From Bradyrhizobium sp. CIAT3101 (GTDB taxonomy: Bacteria; Pseudomonadota; Alphaproteobacteria; Rhizobiales; Xanthobacteraceae), in assembly GCF_029714945.1 (NCBI RefSeq), contig NZ_CP121634.1, positions 1,571,001-1,635,000 on the forward strand: DNA of 64,000 bases, read 5' to 3'. The notes beneath the pieces are model-generated. The model was not told the DNA's origin. It saw nothing but the letters and a program-made list of their open reading frames with translations, and searched no databases. The translations under genes and the position numbers were made by a program. The stretch's first letter is position 1. Every line of letters starts with the position of its first letter. Of this stretch, positions 52,355 to 61,094 are shown piece after piece.

Positions 52355-52561
52355 TTATTTTGCTCTCCCCGTCTCGGTGGCTATCAAGGAGAGCTCACGT
52401 GGCGGCCGCAGTTCGCTGTTAAAGAGGTTCGAAATATCCCGTCGCTGCATCGGATCGCTGCAAGCGGCGCCTGTTCGGCTGGCGTCGGTCTCTCGCTGGC
52501 GAAGCAGGCGCAGCATTTTAGCGCATTCTGGACAAGGATATGACCCGTAGATTCTGCCCAT
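52355..52561 (-). CDS. small protein with CPxC motif
   Basis: A 68-residue protein with a possible half zinc-binding motif (YPCPECAKMLRLLRQRE) near the N-terminus and a lone later cysteine. The family is not recognised. Support comes from the regulon palindrome 60 bases upstream (52621-52634), the standard distance in this window. Confidence 0.45.
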   Translation of the reverse strand: MGRIYGSYPCPECAKMLRLLRQRETDASRTGAACSDPMQRRDISNLFNSELRPPRELSLIATETGRAK

Positions 52562-52620
52562 CGATGGTGCTCGCGCCTGTTTGAACCTTGATATTCTTCT
52601 GCAACGCGCAAATTGCGACC

Positions 52621-52634
52621 ATGATACCCGTCAA
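52621..52634. promoter_or_regulatory. FNR/FixK-type palindrome
   Basis: ATGAT-ACCC-GTCAA, 60 bases before the start of the small CPxC protein gene on the minus strand. Confidence 0.55.
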
Positions 52635-52809
52635 TAGATAGGAAGAAATCGCGGATGGAGGAATGCTGACGATCCGCGCCGGGTAGGAGCGACCGGAAGA
52701 GCGGAAGGAAGCGCGGAAGCGGCTGCCGCTGGAAAAGTTCGGTTGCTTGAAGGCGCTCGTTGAGGCATGACGCGTCGTGTCATGTCGCTTTTCTCACCGC
52801 GCGAGATCG

Positions 52810-53530
52810 TCAGGCTGAGTTTCCCTTTGCGGCACGATCAGCTTGCTTGCCGCTGGTGCGACTAATCCGCAACCGTTCGACCAGCGTGTTGGCCACGCCG
52901 TTCGACGACGCGGGATTCTGTCCTGTGATGAGATCGCCATCAGATACGGCGTAAGGCTGCCACTTGTCGTGCTTGGTATAGTTGCCGCCGTTATTCCTCA
53001 GGATGTCCTCGACCAGGAAGGGAACGACATCAGTCAGCTCCATCGCGGTCTCCTCGGCGTTGGAAAAGCCGGTGACAATTTTGCCGGTGACGAGGGGCCG
53101 CCATTCGCGGCCCTGGTGTAGCGCAAGGGCCAGCCCCATGGCAGACCAGTACGACGGGACGCCCCGTGTAAAATGAGGTCTCGATGATTGTGATCGAATG
53201 CGGGTCATTGGCCAGATCCCACTACAGGCCATGACCGCCAGGATAGAAGGCAGCGTCATAATCGCTGACTGAAATACTCGACAATGTTCTGGTATTCGCG
53301 AGCTCGGCCTGTGCGTAACCATCTGCTTGGAACCGAATGGCCGCCTCGGTCTGCATCTCAGGTCGTTCACTCCTGGGATCAACTGGAGGCAAGCCGCCAT
53401 TGGGAGACGCAAGCGTCAGCTCGGCCCCGGAGTTCTTGAAAATGTAATATGGTGTAGCGAATTCCTCAAACCAGAAGCCGGTCTTCCTTCCGGTGTTTCC
53501 GAGCTGGCTGTGCGATGTGAGGATGATCAT
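52810..53530 (-). pseudogene. broken DJ-1/PfpI gene (paralogue of 22129-22854)
   Basis: The N-terminal 102 codons (MIILTSHSQLGNTGRKTGFWFEEFATPYYIF to AAFYPGGHGL) are intact, then TAG replaces the codon after YPGGHGL (the intact gene has GGHGPLWDL). The frame then continues WDLANDPHSI through GRPVVLVCHGAG, still with the nucleophile cysteine, and a frameshift near 53110 moves it to the frame reading LVTGKIVTGFSNAEETAMELTDVVPFLVEDILRNNGGNY to the end. Both lesions are needed to explain the similarity. The start carries no near palindrome. Confidence 0.85.
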
Positions 53531-53557
53531 ATTCTCATGCAGACTGGCTCCTCTGCA

Positions 53558-54769
53558 TCATCGCCAACGCTGGTCGACACAGGCTTTCACCTTTTCGCCG
53601 CGGTCCTGTTCCAGGGAAGGATAGTCCGTGTAACCCTTCTCGCCGCCACCATAGTATGTCGTCGGGTCGTCCACGTTCAGTGGTGCATTGGTGCGCAGCC
53701 GTTCGGGCAGGTCGGGATTGGCGATAAACTTGCGGCCGAAGCCGATCAAGTCGGCCTGGCCATCGCGTAGCCATTGCGCGGCGGTATCGGCGTTGAAGCC
53801 TCCGGCAACGATGAGGGTTCCCTGATATTTGTTCCGGATCAGCCGGGCCATGTGGAGGGCGTAAGGCTCCGGCTTCTCGCCATTCTGCATCTGCTCGAGC
53901 GCCGGATTGACGATGTGCAGATAGGCCAAACCATAGCCGGAGAGCTGCTCGGCGAGGTAACCGAACGTCGAGTCCGGAGCGTCGTCGCTGATGTCGTTCA
54001 TCTTGCCGAGAGGTGAGAGCCGGACGCCGATCCTGTCCGCCCCGAGAATGGGAATTAGGGCTTCCGTGATTTCAAGCAGAAGCCGCACCCTATTTTGAAT
54101 TGTGCCGCCATAGGCGTCGCTGCGTCGATTGGTGCTGCTCTCGATGAACTGATCAATCAGGTAGCCGTTGGCCGCATGAATCTCTATGCCGTCGAACTCG
54201 GCGGCCTCCGCATTCCTCGCCGCGCGCTCATACTGTTTGATGAGGTATGGCATCTCCTCCAGCGTGAGCGCGCGTGGACGCACAAATGGTACCAGTTCTC
54301 CCTCGCCACGCTCGTTTTCGATGAAGGCCTTGCCCGCGGGCGTGATCGCCGACGGCGCAACGGGCAGCATGTTGTCCGGCTGCAGGGCCGGATGTGAAAT
54401 GCGACCTACGTGCCAAAGCTGGTTGAAGATCAGTCCATTGGCCTCGTGCACAGCCTTCGTGACCTGCCGCCAGGCTTCGACTTGTTCGCGGCTATGGATA
54501 CCCGGAGTCCAGGCATAACCCTGGCCTTGCATCGAGATCTGGGTGGCCTCGCTTATGATCAGGGCGGCAGAGGCGCGCTGCGCATAATAGCAGGCCGCGA
54601 GTTGAGACGGCACATTGCCGGGCTGTCGTGCTCTTGAACGGGTCAGTGGCGCCATGACCACTCGATGGGGCAGGCTGAACGGCCCAAGCCGGCATGGTTG
54701 GAAGAGGGGGTTCGTGTCTCCTTTTTGGACCGCGTGGAGCACGCCGCTGTGCGCTGTAGTGCTAACCAT
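53558..54769 (-). CDS. old-yellow-enzyme family alkene reductase
   Basis: A 403-residue FMN-dependent ene-reductase of the NemA/OYE family. The TIM barrel starts NPLFQPCRLGPFSLPHRVVMAPLTRSRA. The substrate-binding His-Asn pair lies in FDGIEIHAANGYLIDQFIESSTNRRSDAYGG, and the FMN-phosphate loops are VAGGFNADTA and LIGFGRKFIANPDLPERL. Such enzymes reduce activated double bonds and nitro compounds with NADPH. A GAGG site precedes the ATG. A palindrome lies 83 bases upstream. The broken DJ-1 gene begins 27 bases after its stop and may once have been the second gene. Confidence 0.92.
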   Translation of the reverse strand: MVSTTAHSGVLHAVQKGDTNPLFQPCRLGPFSLPHRVVMAPLTRSRARQPGNVPSQLAACYYAQRASAALIISEATQISMQGQGYAWTPGIHSREQVEAWRQVTKAVHEANGLIFNQLWHVGRISHPALQPDNMLPVAPSAITPAGKAFIENERGEGELVPFVRPRALTLEEMPYLIKQYERAARNAEAAEFDGIEIHAANGYLIDQFIESSTNRRSDAYGGTIQNRVRLLLEITEALIPILGADRIGVRLSPLGKMNDISDDAPDSTFGYLAEQLSGYGLAYLHIVNPALEQMQNGEKPEPYALHMARLIRNKYQGTLIVAGGFNADTAAQWLRDGQADLIGFGRKFIANPDLPERLRTNAPLNVDDPTTYYGGGEKGYTDYPSLEQDRGEKVKACVDQRWR

Positions 54770-54851
54770 ATTGCCTCACGTTGAAGCAGTTAAGTGGCCG
54801 AAGATCTTTGGATCTCTAGACTGCAATATATCGGCGGATCGCTAGATCGCG

Positions 54852-54865
54852 CTGACAATCGTCAA
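54852..54865. promoter_or_regulatory. FNR/FixK-type palindrome upstream of the alkene reductase
   Basis: CTGAC-AATC-GTCAA, 83 bases before the start; identical to the copy at 10008. Confidence 0.66.
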
Positions 54866-55019
54866 TGCTCTGAATTTGAAAGAAAGAGGGTGGTCGCGCA
54901 GAGACAGAGACCACCGACATTCGCAATAAACGCCAGCGCGCTCAATTACGCCGCGTGACAGCTGTCGGTTGTTCGTAAGTGGTTCCCGTGTTGCTTCGAA
55001 TCCGGCGCTCGACTTACGG

Positions 55020-55751
55020 TCAAGAGTCAATTGGTACGCGCGTGATCGTTCGTCCCCGTTCATCGATGACAACGACAGAACAGCCGGACCAGTCGCCATC
55101 CCGCGCCAACTCACGAGCAATGGTCAACCCGCGTTCCGCAGCGTGGCGGGGCGATAGGAGAACGCTTCCGCATTCGTCGGGATATTTGGCTCCGTTCTCA
55201 ATATGAAAGAAGTAGCGGCCTCCTGCGGGTTTGGTCGTTTGCGGATCGCGAAATTGCTGGTCGCCGTTCAGGCGATCAAGATGGCAGCGCGCCGCATACC
55301 TTAGGGGTTCCGTGATCGTGGCCATCAGTGGCTCAACATCTTGAGGAAATTGACGGCCGATCCGTTGGTGAATACCAAGAATGACGGAATGATCCGCAGT
55401 GTCGGTGAGCCGGGTTCCCAGGATGTCGCGAACGCCGCAGCTCAGCACAAACTCATTGTACCACTCACTTCTCCGCAAAAGTGCCTCTGGAAGACATGTG
55501 GAGAGCATGATCCAGCGCGTATCCAGCAGGGGCGAGTATGGATCGAGCGTGGCGTAGTGGTCGACGTAGCGGGATTTAAACTCGGCGCTGAGGCCGCAAA
55601 AGACGGCTTCATCGACCGTACCAGTCGTCTTGTTCGTGACAATCAACGCCGCACCCGCCACGCCCGCCTTATCCATAAGCCTTCGAAGTGCGTCTGGCCA
55701 GGCATCCGAGGACATCGTTGCCTCGTGAATTGTTGCGAGAAGTGACTGCAT
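55020..55751 (-). CDS. LuxR-type sensor region fused to a DUF6894 domain
   Basis: A 243-residue protein. Residues 1-170 resemble the N-terminal GAF/PAS-like sensory part of certain LuxR-family regulators (LLATIHEATMSSDAWPDALRRLMDKAGVAGAALIV, then VDHYATLDPYSPLL and GIHQRIGRQFPQDVEPLM). Instead of a helix-turn-helix, residues about 180-243 are a DUF6894 domain (GRYFFHIENGAKYPDECGSVLLSP, SGCSVVVIDERGRTITRVPI). So it cannot bind DNA in the usual way. It could be a ligand sensor acting through partners, or a decayed regulator joined to a neighbouring domain. It starts with an AGGG site. Confidence 0.75.
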   Translation of the reverse strand: MQSLLATIHEATMSSDAWPDALRRLMDKAGVAGAALIVTNKTTGTVDEAVFCGLSAEFKSRYVDHYATLDPYSPLLDTRWIMLSTCLPEALLRRSEWYNEFVLSCGVRDILGTRLTDTADHSVILGIHQRIGRQFPQDVEPLMATITEPLRYAARCHLDRLNGDQQFRDPQTTKPAGGRYFFHIENGAKYPDECGSVLLSPRHAAERGLTIARELARDGDWSGCSVVVIDERGRTITRVPIDS

Positions 55752-55823
55752 GATCCCTGGCCTTCAAAGAGATTAGCGAAGCCCGAATTGTATGCTTATG
55801 TTAGCCGATCAATTGCAAACGCA

Positions 55824-56102
55824 TCAATTGGAGCGTCCGGAAGCTGTGGTCCGCATCGCCTGGATGTCTCGCAGCAGGCAGCGTAGCCCATATATTTGAT
55901 CCAGCAGATACAGGACCAGCGCGATACCTTCGTCGTTGACACCCAGATCGCTCCTGAGATCCTGGATGAGGCGCGCACGGGCGAGATCCTGCTCGGAAAA
56001 CTGATGCCCCGGTCGATGCGCTACCAGCCATTCCGCATTCACCCAGGCTTCAATCGTGGAGGAATCGAGGTGAGATCGATCGGCGAATTCCTGGAGCTTC
56101 AT
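55824..56102 (-). CDS. cbpM: chaperone modulator CbpM
   Basis: A 92-residue MerR-like helical protein, CbpM, which binds and inhibits the J-domain of CbpA. The segments LQEFADRSHLDSSTIEAWVNAEWLVAHRPGHQFSEQDLARARLIQDLRSDLGVNDEGIALVLYLLDQIYGL are typical. The ATG at 56102 is used; a GTG at 56108 would overlap the cbpA stop by four bases and is equally possible. It is the last gene of the chaperone operon and tunes CbpA activity. Confidence 0.87.
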   Translation of the reverse strand: MKLQEFADRSHLDSSTIEAWVNAEWLVAHRPGHQFSEQDLARARLIQDLRSDLGVNDEGIALVLYLLDQIYGLRCLLRDIQAMRTTASGRSN

Positions 56103-56104
56103 TG

Positions 56105-57016
56105 TCACACTCGCATCGACTGTCTTGGGCTATCAGAAGGCTGCCACTCACTCACAAACCGTTCGAGATCCGGGTCTGGTTTTTTCGGCAGAACCAGTTT
56201 CAGCGTGACGTACTGGTCACCTCTTCCGCCATCGGCGCGCGGCACGCCGCGTCCCTTGATCCGAAGAACCCGGCCCGAACTCGACCATTTTGGCACAGAG
56301 ACCGCGACAGCGCCGCTCACGGTTGGTACCTTGAGTTTCGCGCCCAGCACGCCCTCTTTCAGTGAGATCGGCAGGTCCAGGTGGATGTCGTCGCCTTTGC
56401 GGACGAAGTAGGGGTGCGGCAGGACACTGATCTCAATCAGGGCGTCGCCTGGCGGACTGTCTCCGGCTCCCCGACGACCCTTCCCCTTCAGGCGGAGAAT
56501 CTGGCCGTCGCTGGTGCCGGGAGGAATGTTGACCTCAAGCGTACTCCCGTCGGGCAGGACAATGGATTGCTTGCCGCCGTTGACGGCATCGAGAAAGTTG
56601 AGCTCGAGGTGATATCGGACGTCAGCCCCCCGTCGCCGGGTGGTCCGGCCGGCACGTCCAAAGATCTCGGAGAGAATATCATCGCTGCCGGCGAAGTCAC
56701 TGAAATCGGCAAAGCCGGCCCCGCTGGTGTAGCCCGACCCGCCGTCCCGATCGGCGAAATCCCGGTAGTATTGCCGGGGCTGCTGCTCGGTGCCTGACGC
56801 ATCGATCTCGCCGCGGTCGAAGCGCGCGCGCTTGTCCGGATCGTTCAGCAGATTGTAGGCGGCGGAGAGTTCCTTGAATTTGTCCTCTGCCGTCCTGTTG
56901 CCTGGATTGAGATCAGGATGCAGCTTCTTGGCGAGCCGGCGGTAGGCCTTTTGAATGTCGGCCTGCGTTGCGTCCTTCTTCACGCCCAGCGTTGCATAGG
57001 GGTCTGCAGCCAACAC
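56105..57016 (-). CDS. cbpA: J-domain co-chaperone CbpA
   Basis: A 303-residue DnaJ-type co-chaperone of the CbpA type, which delivers substrates to DnaK and stimulates its ATPase. The J-domain with the HPD motif is DPYATLGVKKDATQADIQKAYRRLAKKLHPDLNPG, followed by a glycine-rich linker and two C-terminal substrate-binding domains. The cysteine zinc finger of DnaJ is absent. The start is a GTG with an AGGAG site. grpE ends 42 bases upstream, and cbpM follows. It is adjacent to its modulator, as in E. coli, but here also beside dnaK and grpE. Confidence 0.92.
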   Translation of the reverse strand: MLAADPYATLGVKKDATQADIQKAYRRLAKKLHPDLNPGNRTAEDKFKELSAAYNLLNDPDKRARFDRGEIDASGTEQQPRQYYRDFADRDGGSGYTSGAGFADFSDFAGSDDILSEIFGRAGRTTRRRGADVRYHLELNFLDAVNGGKQSIVLPDGSTLEVNIPPGTSDGQILRLKGKGRRGAGDSPPGDALIEISVLPHPYFVRKGDDIHLDLPISLKEGVLGAKLKVPTVSGAVAVSVPKWSSSGRVLRIKGRGVPRADGGRGDQYVTLKLVLPKKPDPDLERFVSEWQPSDSPRQSMRV

Positions 57017-57058
57017 GAGCTCCTGTTTGCGCGTCAGCGGGGCCGAGCGGCCTGCCGG

Positions 57059-57601
57059 TCACTGTTGCGGCGATGGTTGCGATTGTGGCGCCGGCGGTTT
57101 GGCTACAACGACCCTGGCCGGCCGCAAGAGACGGTCGTGAAGCATGTAGCCATTCTCCAAAACGTCCGCGACGTTCCCGGGAGACTGGTCGGACCGATCG
57201 GTTTCCATCACTGCTTCGTGCTTCATCGGGTCGAATGGCCGGTTCAGAGCCTCGATTTCTTCGACACCGAAGCGCTTCAGGATCTGTGACAAGATCCGAT
57301 TGGTGGCGACAACTCCGGCCAGCAGGCCGTCGTCGTCCTCGGCTTCCTGGTCCGGCGAGCCGGCGTCGATGGCTCGTCGCAGATTATCCGACACCTGTAG
57401 CAGTTCGCGAGCAAAGTCGGCGATCGCATATTGCCGGGCGTCTTGGACCCGACGCTCCGCAATGCGCCTCGTGTTCTCGGCGTCCGCAAGTGCACGCATC
57501 AGGCGGTCGCGCTCGGCGGTGGTCTCCTGCGGCTGGTCGCTTTCCTTGCGCTCACCCGCGGGAAGCTCGCCGAGCTCATCAGCCATGGTCTTGGTAGCCA
57601 T
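57059..57601 (-). CDS. grpE: nucleotide exchange factor GrpE
   Basis: A 180-residue GrpE, which releases ADP from DnaK. A coiled coil (DRLMRALADAENTRRIAERRVQDARQYAIADFARELLQVSDNLRRAI) leads into the beta domain with FDPMKHEAVMET and VLENGYMLHDRLLRPARVVVAK, the signature region. The ATG at 57601 has a GGAG site; one 12 bases upstream (57613) is possible. It lies 39 bases after dnaK and 42 before cbpA, inside the chaperone operon. The C-terminus is proline- and glutamine-rich. Confidence 0.93.
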   Translation of the reverse strand: MATKTMADELGELPAGERKESDQPQETTAERDRLMRALADAENTRRIAERRVQDARQYAIADFARELLQVSDNLRRAIDAGSPDQEAEDDDGLLAGVVATNRILSQILKRFGVEEIEALNRPFDPMKHEAVMETDRSDQSPGNVADVLENGYMLHDRLLRPARVVVAKPPAPQSQPSPQQ

Positions 57602-57640
57602 CTCGCGCTCCATCTGTCGCGTTCGGGCCGATTGGAGGCT

Positions 57641-59554
57641 TCAAGAAGCCTTCCGATCGCCGGGGTCGACTTCTTCGAATTCCGCGTCGACGACGTCCTC
57701 GCCGCTGCCTGACGATCCCGCCTGTCCGCCGCCGGAAGCGCCGCCTTGGGACGCCGCGCGGCTCAAGGCTTCGCCGATCTTGGATGCCGACTGCTGCAAG
57801 CGCTGGGTTGCCTGCTGGATCGCTGTCACGTCCTCGGCGCTAAGCCGTTGCTTTGCCTCGGCGACCGCCTGCTCAATCTCCCTCTTGACGTCGGCAGGGA
57901 TCTTTCCCTCGGAGTCCTTCAAGGCCTTCTCGGTGCTGTAGATCACAGCGTCGGCCTGGTTGCGGGCTTCGATGAGCTCCTTGCGCCGCTTGTCCTCGTC
58001 GGCATGGGCTTCGGCCTCCCTGACCATCCTCTGGATGTCTGCTTCGGTCAGGCCGCCGGACGCTTGGATCCGGATACTCTGCTCCTTACCACTCGCCTTG
58101 TCCTTGGCCGATACGTTGACGATGCCATTGGCATCAATATCGAAGGTCACTTCGATCTGCGGCACGCCCCGCGGTGCCGGCGGGATCCCGACCAGATCGA
58201 ATTGTCCAAGCAGCTTGTTGTCCGCTGCCATCTCGCGTTCACCCTGGAAGACCCGGATCGTGACCGCGGTTTGATTGTCCTCCGCGGTCGAAAACACCTG
58301 GCTCTTCTTGGTCGGGATCGTGGTATTGCGGTCGATCAGCTTGGTCATCACGCCGCCAAGGGTCTCAATGCCCAATGACAAGGGTGTCACGTCGAGGAGC
58401 AGGACGTCCTTGACGTCGCCTTGGAGAACCCCGGCCTGGATCGCGGCACCCACCGCGACCACTTCATCGGGATTGACGCCCTTGTGAGGTTCGCGTCCGA
58501 ACAGCTTCTGTACAGTCTCCTGAACCTTTGGCATGCGGGTCTGGCCGCCGACCAGCACGACTTCGTTGATGTCCGATGGCTGCAGGCCCGCATCCTTCAA
58601 TGCTGCCTTGCAGGGATCGATGGTGCGCTGGATCAGATCGTCGACGAGCGCTTCAAGCTTGGCGCGCGACAGCTTGATATTGAGATGTTTCGGTCCGGCC
58701 TGATCTGCGGTGATGAAGGGCAGATTGACGTCGGTCTGGGTGGCGCTGGAGAGTTCGATCTTGGCCTTCTCGGCCGCATCCTTGAGCCGTTGCAGGGCGA
58801 GGCGATCTTTGCGGAGGTCGATTCCGTTTTCCTTGCGAAACTCGTCCGCCAGATAGTCGATGATCCGCTTGTCGAAATCCTCTCCGCCGAGAAAGGTGTC
58901 GCCATTGGTTGCCTTGACCTCGAACACGCCGTCGCCGACCTCCAGGATCGAGACATCGAACGTGCCGCCACCGAGGTCATAGACCACGATCTTGCCGCTG
59001 CCTTTCTTGTCGAGACCGTAGGCCAGGGCGGCCGCAGTCGGCTCATTGATGATGCGCAGGACCTCCAGCCCGGCGATCCGGCCAGCGTCCTTGGTTGCCT
59101 GGCGCTGTGCGTCGTTGAAATACGCGGGCACGGTGATGACGGCCTGTGTGACGGCGCCGCCAAGAGTGGCTTCCGCGGTTTCCTTCATCTTGGTGAGGAT
59201 GAAAGCGCTGATCTGGCTCGGACTATATTTCTTACCCCGGACGTCAACCCAAGCGTCGCCGTTGTCGCCCGGCACGATGTGATACGGCACCATGGTCTTG
59301 TCCTTCGCCGTGATCGGGTCGTCGTAACGCCGGCCGATCAGGCGCTTGATGGCGTAGATCGTGTTCTCGGGGTTGGTGATACTTTGCCGCTTCGCCGGCT
59401 GCCCGACTAGGACTTCCCCATCGTCCGTGAAGGCCACCATGGACGGCGTGGTGCGCCCGCCTTCGGCATTCTCAATGACCCTGGCTTTGCTGCCTTCCAT
59501 GACGGCCACGCAAGAGTTGGTGGTCCCGAGATCGATGCCGATTGCTTTTGCCAT
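57641..59554 (-). CDS. dnaK: molecular chaperone DnaK
   Basis: A 637-residue Hsp70. The ATPase domain begins [20 protein letters not shown] and contains [37 protein letters not shown] and [14 protein letters not shown]. The substrate-binding domain has [20 protein letters not shown]. The tail ends with [12 protein letters not shown], as in true DnaK. An AAGGA site precedes the ATG at 59554. It lies in a run BON, hsp20, dnaK, grpE, cbpA, cbpM, all close together on the minus strand, with the only regulon palindrome ahead of the first gene. Being next to cbpA/cbpM rather than dnaJ suggests an accessory copy. Confidence 0.97.
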   Translation of the reverse strand: MAKAIGIDLGTTNSCVAVMEGSKARVIENAEGGRTTPSMVAFTDDGEVLVGQPAKRQSITNPENTIYAIKRLIGRRYDDPITAKDKTMVPYHIVPGDNGDAWVDVRGKKYSPSQISAFILTKMKETAEATLGGAVTQAVITVPAYFNDAQRQATKDAGRIAGLEVLRIINEPTAAALAYGLDKKGSGKIVVYDLGGGTFDVSILEVGDGVFEVKATNGDTFLGGEDFDKRIIDYLADEFRKENGIDLRKDRLALQRLKDAAEKAKIELSSATQTDVNLPFITADQAGPKHLNIKLSRAKLEALVDDLIQRTIDPCKAALKDAGLQPSDINEVVLVGGQTRMPKVQETVQKLFGREPHKGVNPDEVVAVGAAIQAGVLQGDVKDVLLLDVTPLSLGIETLGGVMTKLIDRNTTIPTKKSQVFSTAEDNQTAVTIRVFQGEREMAADNKLLGQFDLVGIPPAPRGVPQIEVTFDIDANGIVNVSAKDKASGKEQSIRIQASGGLTEADIQRMVREAEAHADEDKRRKELIEARNQADAVIYSTEKALKDSEGKIPADVKREIEQAVAEAKQRLSAEDVTAIQQATQRLQQSASKIGEALSRAASQGGASGGGQAGSSGSGEDVVDAEFEEVDPGDRKAS

Positions 59555-59684
59555 GATCAGATTCCTTCGGATTGTGAATGCGGCGGACGGCTGCACCGTC
59601 GTGGATGTTTGGGGACGGGAGGCGAGACGCTTCGAGCCGGGCTGTGAGGAGATAAATGGCTCGGGCGTCTCGCCGCGCCGACGG

Positions 59685-60170
59685 TCAAGCAGCTTCCTTG
59701 ACTTCGATCTTCTTCGGTTCCGGCTTTGCAGGCCTTGGAATCGTGATCTTCAGGACGCCATTGGCCATCGTCGCTTGGACGGAGGACGGGTCGATGCCGG
59801 GCGGCAGCTGCAGCACGCGAAGGAACACGCCGTAGCTGCGTTCGCTATGCTGGACATTCTTGTCGCTCTTGTCCTTGCCGCTGTCCGTGTTCTGCTCCAC
59901 CTTCTTCTCGCCGCGAATGGTGAGCGTATCGTCCTCGATGGAGATGTCGACGTCCTTGCGCTCGAGCCCCGGCATTTCAGCGGTGACTTCGATCGCCTTG
60001 TCTGTTTCCGCGATTTCGATGTTCGGCACGAGCTGCTGTCCGTTAGGGCCCAAGCCCTGCGAAAACTCGCTGAACAGACGGTCAATTTCCCGGTGCAGGC
60101 CGAAAAGGCCAAAGTCGGGCCGCATCAGCATTCCTGCATCACGAGACGGGACGAGTGATCGTAACCTCAT
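59685..60170 (-). CDS. Hsp20/alpha-crystallin small heat-shock protein
   Basis: A 161-residue small heat-shock protein. N-terminal [19 protein letters not shown], alpha-crystallin domain about residues 45-145 ([42 protein letters not shown]), and the anchoring motif LKITIPRP with I-T-I at the end of the domain. It is closer to the classic Hsp20/IbpA-like rhizobial type than the protein at 4956. An AAGGAGA site precedes the ATG. It lies 130 bases before dnaK and 39 bases after the BON gene. Confidence 0.93.
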   Translation of the reverse strand: MRLRSLVPSRDAGMLMRPDFGLFGLHREIDRLFSEFSQGLGPNGQQLVPNIEIAETDKAIEVTAEMPGLERKDVDISIEDDTLTIRGEKKVEQNTDSGKDKSDKNVQHSERSYGVFLRVLQLPPGIDPSSVQATMANGVLKITIPRPAKPEPKKIEVKEAA

Positions 60171-60209
60171 TGGATTCTCCTTTTTCAGCTTGCGATGCAA
60201 CTCTCGGTT

Positions 60210-60863
60210 CTAGGGGCTCACGACGATGCGATCGTCGACCCTGCTCACGCCGGGCGCCGACCAGGCGACACGCTCGGCCTCCTCCCGTTCGATCCAGGAG
60301 CGTACGGTTCCCTTAAGGACCACTTCGCTGCCGTTAGCCTCGACCTGGATCCGGTTGGCGTCGACTTCCGCGTTTCGCTTAAAGGCGTCCTGGATCTTAC
60401 GCTTGAGTTCGGAGGGTTGGACTTTCGGCTGGACCATGATCACGTTGATGACGCCCTTGACGCCTTTGACCTTGCGGACCGCGTTTTCAGCTGCGGTTTT
60501 TTGATATTGCCATTCAGCGGAACCTTCCAGCGTGATCCAGCCGTCTCTGACGGTCGCCTTGATCTTTTCGTGAGAGATCGGAAGCTCCGACTTGAGCGCG
60601 GTGACGGCGTCGCGTGCGATATCGGGATCCGGGCGCTGATCGATCGATGGCAGCCGAACCTCGATGTCGTTGGCTACGGCGCGAACGCCCGCTACGCGCT
60701 TCGCCGCTGACTCGGCCTCAAGTCGATCGGCGTAGCTGTGCGTGAAACCTGCAAGCGTGACCACGCCGTCCTTGACCGAAACGGCAATGTCGCTGGCATC
60801 GAGGTCTGGATTCCATTTCAGTTCGTCGCGGACATCACGTTCGATCTCACGGTCTGACTTCAT
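60210..60863 (-). CDS. protein with three BON domains
   Basis: A 217-residue protein of three BON domains in tandem (about residues 5-70, 78-145, 150-217), each with a DGVVTLAGFTHSYADRLEAE-type hairpin (DGWITLEGSAEWQYQKTAAENA; GSEVVLKGTVRSWIEREEAERVA). There is no obvious signal peptide, unlike OsmY, so it may stay in the cytoplasm. BON domains bind membranes or partners under osmotic and envelope stress. It is the first gene of the chaperone operon, with a palindrome 90 bases upstream. Confidence 0.9.
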   Translation of the reverse strand: MKSDREIERDVRDELKWNPDLDASDIAVSVKDGVVTLAGFTHSYADRLEAESAAKRVAGVRAVANDIEVRLPSIDQRPDPDIARDAVTALKSELPISHEKIKATVRDGWITLEGSAEWQYQKTAAENAVRKVKGVKGVINVIMVQPKVQPSELKRKIQDAFKRNAEVDANRIQVEANGSEVVLKGTVRSWIEREEAERVAWSAPGVSRVDDRIVVSP

Positions 60864-60952
60864 GATTGGCTCCTGGCTTTTGCGAGCGGCATTCTCGGCG
60901 CGGCTCCGTCGTCGTCGGTGGGGGCAATTTACGCGTGACGAGCGAGCGAGCC

Positions 60953-60966
60953 ATGACGACCGTCAA
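60953..60966. promoter_or_regulatory. FNR/FixK-type palindrome ahead of the chaperone operon
   Basis: ATGAC-GACC-GTCAA, 90 bases before the BON gene. It is the only such site ahead of BON-hsp20-dnaK-grpE-cbpA-cbpM. Confidence 0.68.
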
Positions 60967-61094
60967 CTTCCGTCCCGACTTTCTCGCTTGAGCTCGTAAA
61001 GCCGAACTGGATGAAGGTCGCCAGCGATGACCTGTGTGACGGAGTGAGAACAGCTGGGAGAAATGACGCAGGCGTGGCATGTGTCGCCGCCTCG

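Noticed and set aside
58421..59410. Long open frame (329 codons) antisense to dnaK
   Set aside because: GC-rich codon use keeps the opposite strand open; the dnaK frame has clear Hsp70 motifs and the antisense product has no family.
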